Assembly: GCA_035403085.1 (NCBI GenBank) | Contig: DAONEM010000060.1 | Coordinates: forward strand, 1 to 6,949 | Reading direction: 5' to 3' | Length of the DNA stretch: 6,949 nucleotides | From: JAMOAD01 sp023621955 | GTDB taxonomy: Bacteria; Acidobacteriota; Aminicenantia; JAMOAD01 | Shown here: positions 1-4,757 of the stretch, piece by piece | How positions within the stretch are numbered: the first letter of the stretch is position 1 | Layout of the letters: every line of letters begins with the position of its first letter | Position numbers and translations under genes: made by a program | Notes under the pieces: generated by a model | Databases searched by the model: none | Seen by the model: the letters and a program-made list of their open reading frames with translations, nothing else | Told to the model about the DNA's origin: nothing

Positions 1-1232
1 GAGGCGAGGTAGATCATGAACTCGCTGGCGAAACCGTTCAGGGGAGGAAGGCCGCAGATTGCGACCGAACCGATCAGGAAGGTGGTTCCCGTCGTGGGCA
101 TCCGTTTGAGAAGGCCGCCAAGGATATCGATCTCCCTGGTCCCGGCGGAATGGAGAACCGATCCCGCCCCCAGGAAGAGAAGGCTCTTGAAGAGGGCGTG
201 GTTCACGACGTGGAAGAGGCCGCCGGCGAATCCGAGATAGATCAGAAGGGGATTGTGACAACTCAAGCCGAAGACTCCGAGGCCGATACCCAGGGCGATG
301 ATGCCGATGTTCTCGACGCTGTGGTAGGCCAGGAGCCTCTTGAGATCGTGCTGGGCCAAGGCGAAGAGGACACCTAGGATGCCCGAGAAGGCCCCGACCG
401 CCAGCAGGACCCACCCCCACCAGGGAGCCGGAGTCCCAAGGAAAGTCAAAGATCTGACCAACCCGTAGATCCCTGTCTTGATCATCACACCACTCATCAG
501 GGCGGAAACATTGGAAGGGGCCGCGGGGTGCGCTTCTGGGAGCCACACGTGAAGGGGCATGAAACCCGCCTTGGTGCCGAAGCCGACCAGAGCCAGGAGA
601 AAGGCCACTCCGGCGGTTCCGGGAAGAAGAACGCTCCCCTTGAAGGCGCCGAACTCAAGGGTCCCGCCGCTCCTTGCCCCGAGGAGGAGGAAAAAGACCA
701 AGAGAAAGGCCGTTCCGATATGGGTGGCGATCAAGTAGGTCCACCCAGCCCGCCGCACCATGGCGTCGTCCTTCTCGAAGAGAACGAGGAAGAAGGAGGA
801 GAGAGACATAAGCTCCCAAGCCAGAAGGAAGAGGAGGCCGTTTCTGGCCGTTATCACCACGAGCATGCTGACGACGAGAGTGCTGAAGTTAAACCAGTAT
901 AGGGAGAGGTTTCCCCGCTTCGGTATGGGGGAAAAGTAGCCGATACCGTAGAGGGCGGCCAAGGCGGAGACGACGAGAATCGTAAGGGCGAAGAGGGCCG
1001 AAAGGGGATCCAGCCTCATGGTAAGGGAACCGAAGGGGAGGCTCCAGGGGAGTTCGAGAAGGGGAACCTCTTTACCTAAGAGAGCGGAAAGCACAGGCGG
1101 CATGGCCAGGAGGGAACCGAGAATCACCGTGACCGGGGCGAAGATCCTCGCCCAGGCTGGGCGTCGCCATGAGATCAGGGAGACCAGGGCTCCCAGGAAG
1201 AAAAAACCGAGGGCCAAACGGAAGAGGAGCAT
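1..1232 (-). CDS. hyfB: HyfB-like proton-conducting membrane subunit (hydrogenase-4 component B / complex I antiporter family), 3' part outside window
   Basis: The minus frame starts at ATG 1232-1230 and stays open to the left edge, giving 410 codons plus 2 nt; HyfB and HycC proteins have about 600-670 residues, so the C-terminal third is missing. It encodes a very hydrophobic multi-helix protein. Family hallmarks in order are WELMSLSSFFLV (residues 139-150, with the conserved helix-5 Glu140), GTKAGFMPLHVWLPEAHPAA (219-238, Lys221 and His228), SALMSGVMIKTGIYG (243-257), DLKRLLAYHSVENIG (296-310, Lys298), NHALFKSLLFLGAGS (344-358, His345 and Lys349) and PPLNGF (396-401). These match HyfB/HycC more closely than NuoL/M/N or Mrp subunits as I recall them. 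Known family role: a proton (or Na+) translocating inner-membrane subunit coupled to a hydrogenase, formate or related redox module. The partner genes should lie beyond the left edge. Its start overlaps the preceding stop (TGATG), with Shine-Dalgarno AGGAGG at 1242-1237, so translational coupling is likely. Confidence 0.9.
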   Translation of the reverse strand, partial: MLLFRLALGFFFLGALVSLISWRRPAWARIFAPVTVILGSLLAMPPVLSALLGKEVPLLELPWSLPFGSLTMRLDPLSALFALTILVVSALAALYGIGYFSPIPKRGNLSLYWFNFSTLVVSMLVVITARNGLLFLLAWELMSLSSFFLVLFEKDDAMVRRAGWTYLIATHIGTAFLLVFFLLLGARSGGTLEFGAFKGSVLLPGTAGVAFLLALVGFGTKAGFMPLHVWLPEAHPAAPSNVSALMSGVMIKTGIYGLVRSLTFLGTPAPWWGWVLLAVGAFSGILGVLFALAQHDLKRLLAYHSVENIGIIALGIGLGVFGLSCHNPLLIYLGFAGGLFHVVNHALFKSLLFLGAGSVLHSAGTREIDILGGLLKRMPTTGTTFLIGSVAICGLPPLNGFASEFMIYLA

Positions 1233-1948
1233 CACTCCTCCTCATCCCGGGAAGCCGCAGAAGACTCTCTTCGTTCATCGATAAGTCGGGCGATCCTACG
1301 GGCCTCTTCGTCGATCTCCTCCCGAGAGCCCCTACGGGCGATAATCTCTTTGAATTCGGTTTGCCGAAGTGCGAAGGCCAATTGGGAGAGAAGGTTCAGG
1401 TGGGCGGAGATGGTCGGACTGACGATGACAAAAAGGGTATGGACAGGTTTCCCGTCCAGGGCGCCGAATTCAATGGGAGAGTCGAGAAAGAAGAGAGAGA
1501 CCATAGGACGGGGAAGGTGGAGAACGATGGGGTTCCGAACATGGGGAATGGCGACTCCGTCGCCGACCGCAGTGGTTCCCAGAGTCTCCCTGGCCATGAT
1601 CACTTGGAACAGGAGCTTCCTGTCGACCCCTTCGGGAAGGGGCATCACCTCAATACAGGCCTTGAGAACTGAAGCCTTCTCGGTTCCGCCGATCCGGTAG
1701 TGAATCCCCCCCGTTCGGAGCGCCTCCGCTAAGCCCGGAGAGGGAGCGCTCCCCGCGTCGAGTTCCTGGAAGATCTGGGTCGAAATGTTGATCTTGTGGG
1801 AAGTCGCCCACTCCAAGAGCTCCGCCCGGCTGAAACGGTATTGTCCGTTGATCTTATAGGCGGGAAGCTCGTTTTGCTTGACCCATCGGTAGATCGTCTT
1901 CTCCGAGACGAACAAAAGTTCGGCCGCATCGCGGACATTGAGTTGCAT
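1232..1948 (-). CDS. Helix-turn-helix (excisionase/MerR-like) fused to PTS EIIA (PtsN-like) domain; putative regulator
   Basis: This is a complete 238-residue protein. Residues 3-48 form an excisionase-type winged helix-turn-helix: NVRDAAELLFVSEKTIYRWV is the helix-turn-helix core and the wing continues to YRFSRAELLEWA. After a linker (about 50-75), residues 80-225 match EIIA of the fructose/nitrogen PTS type: MARETLGTTAVGDGVAIPH carries the phosphoryl-accepting His136, and AHLNLLSQLAFAL carries the second conserved His183. In the family, EIIA is phosphorylated by HPr or NPr. A DNA-binding domain on it suggests a transcription factor, or anchoring protein, whose activity depends on phosphorylation; that is inference. 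The C-terminus is an acidic tail (DEEE) whose GAG codons also form the Shine-Dalgarno of the downstream hyfB-like gene. ATG at 1948-1946 is chosen because the helix-turn-helix begins right there; a purine-rich GAGAGAGT lies just upstream and AGGGGAGG further up. It is first in an operon with the HyfB-like gene. Confidence 0.92.
   Translation of the reverse strand: MQLNVRDAAELLFVSEKTIYRWVKQNELPAYKINGQYRFSRAELLEWATSHKINISTQIFQELDAGSAPSPGLAEALRTGGIHYRIGGTEKASVLKACIEVMPLPEGVDRKLLFQVIMARETLGTTAVGDGVAIPHVRNPIVLHLPRPMVSLFFLDSPIEFGALDGKPVHTLFVIVSPTISAHLNLLSQLAFALRQTEFKEIIARRGSREEIDEEARRIARLIDERRESSAASRDEEE
1237..1242 (-). promoter_or_regulatory. Shine-Dalgarno of the HyfB-like gene, embedded in the upstream coding region
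   Basis: AGGAGG on the minus strand lies 4 nt before ATG 1232-1230. It is made by the Glu codons at the end of the EIIA fusion gene, whose TGA shares its A with the ATG. Ribosomes finishing the regulator would therefore stop at the start codon of the pump subunit. Confidence 0.75.
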
Positions 1949-1972
1949 ACTCTCTCAGTTGCCTCCCCTCTC

Positions 1973-1986
1973 TACTTGGACAAGTA
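1973..1986. promoter_or_regulatory. Perfect 14-bp inverted repeat at the predicted start of transcription; candidate operator
   Basis: TACTTGGACAAGTA is a palindrome with 6-bp arms (TACTTG/CAAGTA) around a 2-bp centre. It lies just downstream of the -10 of the promoter for the EIIA fusion gene, covering about +1 to +13. A direct repeat TGGACA occurs at 1977-1982 and 1987-1992, exactly 10 bp (one helical turn) apart, the second copy touching the -10 element. The position suits a repressor site. The binding protein is not known; autoregulation by the helix-turn-helix protein encoded next door is one possibility. Confidence 0.5.
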
Positions 1987-1991
1987 TGGAC

Positions 1992-2020
1992 ATAGTGCCT
2001 GGGTTGTGGCTGTTTGTCAA
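1992..2020 (-). promoter_or_regulatory. Sigma70-like promoter of the EIIA-HTH / HyfB operon
   Basis: On the minus strand a perfect -35 TTGACA (2020-2015) is followed after 17 bp by CACTAT (1997-1992), a -10 matching only 3 of 6 positions. The predicted start is near 1985, giving a leader of about 37 nt before ATG 1948. Confidence 0.5.
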
Positions 2021-2041
2021 GGCAGAAAGCTCGCGCGGAAG

Positions 2042-2111
2042 GGGAGAAGTAGGTTCTTTCCCCGGGGCGCATGGCGCCCCGGGGAAAGTGTGCTGAGAAG
2101 AACCTTCTCCC
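2042..2111. terminator. Very strong GC-rich hairpin between two minus-strand transcription units; probable terminator or insulator
   Basis: TTTCCCCGGGGCGC (2057-2070) and GCGCCCCGGGGAAA (2074-2087) form a perfect 14-bp stem with a 3-nt loop (ATG). Outside it, GGTTCTT (2052-2058) pairs with AAGAACC (2098-2104), and GGGAGAA (2042-2048) with TTCTCCC (2105-2111). These outer helices are separated by a 3-nt bulge (2049-2051) and a 10-nt internal loop (2088-2097); two T residues can join either stem. It begins 38 nt after the stop of the small membrane protein gene and ends 22 bp before the -35 of the next unit, the usual place for a terminator. There is no U-tract on either strand, so it is not a canonical intrinsic terminator. 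Confidence 0.5.
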
Positions 2112-2149
2112 GGCAGTATCCTGAAAAGGTTGCCAGGAGCTTCCCGCTT

Positions 2150-2542
2150 CTACGGATTCGCGTCGACCGTCGCGGAGGAGGCGGTTACGTGCAGAGCCTC
2201 TTCGCTCACGCGGTCGGCGGAAACATAGGCGATAAAGAGCAAGCCTATCGAGAAGAGAAGAAGAGGCCAACCCCGGGAAGGGTTTCTCTCGTCCGAGACC
2301 TCCGGCATACTCCAAGAGGAGTTTGAAAAACGCTCCCGAGGCTTTTCTAGTGCGGCCTTTGCCGCGAAAGTCGCCAAACAGATTAAAGCGATGGCTAAAA
2401 TGTCGAGAGAGAGACCCGAAAAGAGCATCCCTCCGTGGGCTCCCTTAGCCGGGAGGAAAAACCGATCCTGAAGCAGAAGATAAACCGCCGTTGAATAGAC
2501 CGTAAGGGATACCAAGAGGCTGATCCCTTTCTTCATGTTCAT
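2150..2542 (-). CDS. Small membrane protein with three predicted helices, function unknown
   Basis: The product has 130 residues and I do not recognise its family. Hydrophobic stretches at about residues 6-26, 43-64 and 91-110 suggest three membrane helices. Between the second and third lies a polar, charged segment (66-90, with EKPRERFS and SDERNPSRG), and the C-terminal 20 residues are polar. ATG 2542-2540 is preferred over the ATG two codons later because GGAGG lies 7 nt upstream. It runs in the same direction as the EIIA-HTH/HyfB genes, but the 201-bp gap, strong hairpin and separate promoter argue against one transcript. The first segment could be an uncleaved signal anchor. A role with the neighbouring ion-pumping complex is possible but rests only on location. 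Confidence 0.62.
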   Translation of the reverse strand: MNMKKGISLLVSLTVYSTAVYLLLQDRFFLPAKGAHGGMLFSGLSLDILAIALICLATFAAKAALEKPRERFSNSSWSMPEVSDERNPSRGWPLLLFSIGLLFIAYVSADRVSEEALHVTASSATVDANP

Positions 2543-2591
2543 CCCTGAACCTCCGAAGCTCGGAATCCTCTACTCAAACGCCCTCTCTTTT

Positions 2592-2619
2592 TTGACAGAA
2601 CAGAGAAGACGCTTATAGA
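2592..2619 (+). promoter_or_regulatory. Sigma70-like promoter, rightward
   Basis: TTGACA (2592-2597), a 16-bp spacer and TATAGA (2614-2619) form a good plus-strand promoter with a start near 2626. The next plus-strand gene begins at 3085, so this would give a leader of about 460 nt, or a short transcript of about 215 nt ending at the poly-U hairpin 2811-2841. Confidence 0.45.
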
Positions 2620-2640
2620 AGAAACTAGCAGAAAACGACT

Positions 2641-2669
2641 AGTATGTCTATTAAAAAACGTTTTTTTAA
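2641..2669 (-). promoter_or_regulatory. Weak sigma70-like promoter for the small membrane protein gene, within an AT-rich palindrome
   Basis: On the minus strand TTAAAA (2669-2664), 17 bp and CATACT (2646-2641) make a 4/6 plus 4/6 match, with a start near 2634 and a leader of about 90 nt. The -35 lies in an A/T palindrome at 2651-2669 (A6-CG-T7 flanked by TT and AA), which could bend DNA. The spacer and AT-richness support it; the match is modest. Confidence 0.35.
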
Positions 2670-2720
2670 CATCCTATTAGAACCTATTTTCTCCGGGTTT
2701 TCCCCTTTCCCTTCCCAATA

Positions 2721-2959
2721 GGCGAGAGGATCATCCAAGCGCCGATAGATTCAGCCCTCGGCAACTCTCCTCAATCTTTTTCATAAAGGAAAAAATCATG
2801 TGACGGAGAGATAAAAAGAAGAGACCTCCTCTTTTTTTTATCCCCTGCTCGGCGAACTCTCAAGCAAAAGCGGGAGAGAAGCGGCACCTACTCTGGAATT
2901 TGTCGAAAGCGCCCCGGCGATTGAACCTCTCCTTCGAAAGCGGTCACTCTCTCTTTTTT
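2721..2959 (+). other. Structured intergenic region: three successive GAGAG...CTCTC stem units, candidate RNA element
   Basis: Three consecutive blocks can be drawn. Unit A: GAGAG 2724-2728 pairs with CTCTC 2765-2769, enclosing GCCGA 2741-2745 / TCGGC 2758-2762. Unit B: GAGAG 2806-2810 pairs with CTCTC 2857-2861, enclosing the hairpin at 2811-2841. Unit C: GGAGAG 2873-2878 pairs with CTCTCC 2927-2932. The right shoulders are alike: CTCGGCAACTCTC in A, CTCGGCGAACTCTC in B. In B this is followed by AAGCAAAAGC, so CTCTCAAGCAAAAG resembles the conserved CTCTCAGGCAAAAG of glycine riboswitches. The usual CCGAAGG block is not evident, and the downstream gene is not a glycine gene, so I do not call it a riboswitch. 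A U6 tract (2954-2959) follows. GAGAG/CTCTC is common in this sequence, so chance pairing is a real alternative. Confidence 0.3.
2811..2841 (+). terminator. Hairpin with U8 in its right arm; weak intrinsic terminator-like element
   Basis: ATAAAAAGAAGAG (2811-2823) and CTCTTTTTTTTAT (2829-2841) form a 13-bp stem with one G-U pair around the loop ACCTC. The T8 run lies within the right arm rather than after a GC stem, so the hairpin is AU-rich. On the minus strand it likewise ends in a T-rich run. It could stop transcripts from either side, notably one from the promoter at 2592. Confidence 0.4.
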
Positions 2960-3048
2960 AACAGCTCTTACAGCGGACACTCCTTTTTACTCCTCTCTTT
3001 TCACCTTTTTCACGCACCTTTCCTCTCTTGGAGGCTTGGATCTTATGG

Positions 3049-3079
3049 CTTTCTCCGGTAGGCTAGTAGGAGAAAGGAG
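3049..3079 (+). promoter_or_regulatory. Hairpin overlapping the ribosome binding site of the flavin reductase-like gene
   Basis: CTTTCTCC (3049-3056) pairs perfectly with GGAGAAAG (3069-3076) around a 12-nt loop. The Shine-Dalgarno AAGGAG (3074-3079), 5 nt before ATG 3085, has its first three bases inside this stem. Folding would therefore hinder ribosome entry, the layout expected for translational control or a thermosensor. Confidence 0.45.
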
Positions 3080-3084
3080 ACGCC

Positions 3085-3756
3085 ATGAAGATCGATTTTC
3101 CCGTCACTCCTCCCCAAGGCGTTCGCCCCGGATGGGAGGGACAGTTCCAAGTCTTTTCCTGGTACAATTTTGTCCTCAACGTCCCCACCCCCCTCTATAT
3201 CGTTACGACCCTAAAGAAGAACGGGCTGCCTAACGCCCAACTCACCGCATGGGGAATGCTCTTAGGCTCCGGCGGCGAGCCTAAGTTTATGCTCCAGCTC
3301 ATGAACACCTCCGATACGCTCTCCCTCATCGAGAGAACAGGGGAGTTTGTGGTCAACTTCCCCTCCTATGAGCTGAAGGAACGGCTCCTCCGCTGCACCG
3401 TCCATTACCCGGAGGGGGTCGATGAGCTCTCCGCTTCCGGACTCACGCCGGAAGAAAGCTCCCTCGTCTCGGCCCCTCGGGTCAAAGAGTGCTACGGTCA
3501 CTTCGAATGCACCCTCGATTGGTCCCGCCCCCTGGAGACGAAGAACCCCATGAACACTCTTGTCGTTGGAAACATCGTCGGCGCTTCGATCGATGAAGAG
3601 TACCTTCTGAAGGATTCGAAGAACTCTTTGAAGAAGAGGGGGATCCCCTACCACGTTGGAGAGTTCTACAACCACCTCGAGAGAAGGTGCTCGGAAGGCT
3701 CCGAGTCCGGTTTCTGCCTCTTGGATACGGACAACATAAAATTCGCGAAGGAGTAG
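3085..3756 (+). CDS. Flavin reductase-like FMN-binding split-barrel protein
   Basis: The 223-residue product has the family's layout: PTPLYIVTTLKKNGLPNAQL (34-53) is the first barrel strands and loop, with the typical P-x-x-x-V-T-T and G-x-x-N-A. The segment NTSDTLSLIERTGEFVVNFP (74-93) is the usual T-x-x-x-I-x-x-(T/S)-G-E-F-V-V-N motif, and the family's D-E-L...G-L-T follows at 113-121. Length matches the DIM6/NTAB flavin reductase family (about 180-220). Members bind FMN and may reduce free flavin with NAD(P)H or act as redox flavoproteins; the electron partner and substrate cannot be read from sequence. It is probably cytoplasmic, without signal peptide or membrane helix. ATG 3085 has AAGGAG 5 nt upstream, partly within a hairpin. 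It is followed after 3 nt by a GNAT gene, so the two are likely cotranscribed. Confidence 0.88.
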   Translation: MKIDFPVTPPQGVRPGWEGQFQVFSWYNFVLNVPTPLYIVTTLKKNGLPNAQLTAWGMLLGSGGEPKFMLQLMNTSDTLSLIERTGEFVVNFPSYELKERLLRCTVHYPEGVDELSASGLTPEESSLVSAPRVKECYGHFECTLDWSRPLETKNPMNTLVVGNIVGASIDEEYLLKDSKNSLKKRGIPYHVGEFYNHLERRCSEGSESGFCLLDTDNIKFAKE

Positions 3757-3759
3757 AAC

Positions 3760-4314
3760 TTGGCACAGACCTCCTGGCTTCAACCGATACGAACCAAGAC
3801 ACTCCTTCTCTTACCCTCCTCGGTCGAGCTCCTCAAGGCGGAACTCGAAAGTCCTCAACAACTGGCCTCCCGCCTGAACGCGATGGTGAACCCCGGGTGG
3901 CCTCCGGGAGAGTACGACCGCCCGGCCCAGGAGTTTTTCCTGGCCCAGATGATCGAAGGCGGAGAGACCGTAGAGGGTTGGTACTGTTGGTACGCCTTAG
4001 AGAGGATCGCCCTCCCCCGTCCGCTCCTGATCGGCGCCGGCGGCTATTTCGGCCTTCCCGATCCTGAGGGGGACGTCGAAATCGGCTTCTCCGTAGTTTC
4101 CGAGAGACGTTGCCTCGGCTACGGAAGCGAAATAGCCGAAGCCCTGGCGAAGCGGGCCTTCCTTGACCCCAGAGTCCGACGGGTCGTCGCCCACCACGCC
4201 CCAGACAACACTCCCTCGAAAAGAGCTCTCGAGAAGTCGGGTTTTCGCTTCACCGGCCTCTTAACAGGCCAGGGAAATCTGGAGTACGTGTATGCTCCGT
4301 CCAACCCCTCCTGA
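3760..4314 (+). CDS. GNAT family N-acetyltransferase (RimJ/RimL-like)
   Basis: The 184-residue product has the GNAT fold signatures: GAGGYFGLPDPEGDVEIGFS (92-111) covers strands 3-4 with an acidic residue (Glu107) where RimJ-like enzymes have one. RCLGYG (117-122) fits the acetyl-CoA pyrophosphate loop (Q/R)-x-x-G-x-(G/A), followed by helix SEIAEALAKRAF. NTPSKRALEKSGFRFTG (150-166) is the typical C-terminal motif with Asn150 and the K-x-G-F turn. Members acetylate amines of proteins, amino acids, polyamines or drugs; the substrate here is unknown. The TTG start at 3760 is chosen because AAGGAG (3748-3753) lies 6 nt upstream and no ATG or GTG fits before the conserved domain. The gap to the upstream stop is 3 nt, so the Shine-Dalgarno lies in the flavin reductase-like gene and translation is probably coupled. 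The N-terminal 20 residues lack family landmarks. Confidence 0.87.
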   Translation: MAQTSWLQPIRTKTLLLLPSSVELLKAELESPQQLASRLNAMVNPGWPPGEYDRPAQEFFLAQMIEGGETVEGWYCWYALERIALPRPLLIGAGGYFGLPDPEGDVEIGFSVVSERRCLGYGSEIAEALAKRAFLDPRVRRVVAHHAPDNTPSKRALEKSGFRFTGLLTGQGNLEYVYAPSNPS

Positions 4315-4494
4315 GGGATCCTCCCTCTTAGACTGCCCGCTACCGATTGAGCCGAACCCTTCTCTGAAAGGATCTTCCCTCTGGCTTTACCCCTTTCCAG
4401 TACGGATTCCTCCTTCTCCCAGCTTTCTCCCTCACTACAGCAGAAAATTCAGAACTCCAACAGATTCTACCGACAAAAAGAAATCCCCGAAGCC

Positions 4495-4523
4495 TTGACT
4501 TTTGCTCAGGGACATACTAAAAA
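4495..4523 (+). promoter_or_regulatory. Possible promoter of the membrane sensor gene
   Basis: TTGACT (4495-4500), 17 bp and TAAAAA (4518-4523) match the sigma70 consensus at 5 of 6 and 4 of 6 positions. The start would be near 4530, leaving a leader of about 230 nt. No better candidate is seen closer to GTG 4758. Confidence 0.35.
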
Positions 4524-4550
4524 AAAGAGGGCGCGAAAAGCTCCCCCTTT
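4524..4550 (+). terminator. Imperfect hairpin with short T tail; weak terminator-like element
   Basis: AAAGAGGGCGC (4524-4534) pairs with GCTCCCCCTTT (4540-4550) with two mismatches around a GAAAA loop; an A-run precedes it. The tail is only three T residues. It could end the flavin reductase-GNAT transcript, or lie at the 5' end of the sensor leader. Confidence 0.3.
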
Positions 4551-4757
4551 CCCACCTGGGAGTAGGACAGGCCTTTTGCAGGAGGACACTTGAGGAGAGA
4601 AGCGCTGTGTACGAGCCATGGGAAGGGACCTACAACACCGGAAGATGGCCTTCGGAGACTTCGAGGTCTCTTCCCCTCTTGGAAAGGGAGATTCTCCGGG
4701 AGGGCCTACCCCCTTTCGGATCCTCTTCTCTAGGGTACAGAAAGGAGAGAGAACCCC

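Larger units (their letters stand above)
4315..4757 (+). other. 443-bp intergenic region, no supported gene
   Basis: Only weak signals are seen: a 5-bp hairpin overlapping the GNAT stop (GAGGG 4313-4317 / CCCTC 4323-4327), a promoter-like pair at 4495-4523, an imperfect hairpin at 4524-4550, CCC/GGG at 4551-4560, and GAGAC (4655-4659) / GTCTC (4666-4670). Two open frames (4292-4498 and 4502-4783) show no family features and lack convincing ribosome binding sites. The right part (about 4500-4757) would be the leader of the sensor gene. Confidence 0.5.

Noticed and set aside
528..902. 124-codon plus-strand open frame rich in Glu and Lys (and shorter ones at 16-377 and 1018-1284)
   Set aside because: These are shadows of the HyfB-like gene on the other strand, whose conserved motifs are continuous across the region.
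1796..2326. 176-codon plus-strand and 153-codon minus-strand (1854-2315) frames
   Set aside because: They cross the promoter and the strong hairpin and overlap better-supported genes; no recognisable domain.
2788..2803. Start-stop mini frame ATGTGA preceded by AAAGGA
   Set aside because: It looks like a minimal stalling ORF, but such hexamers are frequent by chance and nothing downstream depends on it.
2857..2871. Glycine riboswitch call
   Set aside because: Only one conserved segment is similar; the CCGAAGG block is missing and the downstream genes are not glycine genes, so it is kept as a lead rather than annotated.
3262..3783. 173-codon open frame on the minus strand
   Set aside because: Antisense to the flavin reductase-like gene, with no family signature; it arises from codon bias of the real gene.
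4501..4575. Resemblance to a cyclic-di-GMP-I riboswitch (CAGGGACA... GCGCGAAAAGC... GTAGGACAGG)
   Set aside because: The P1b stem with GNRA loop and the paired tetraloop receptor cannot be drawn; the resemblance is superficial.
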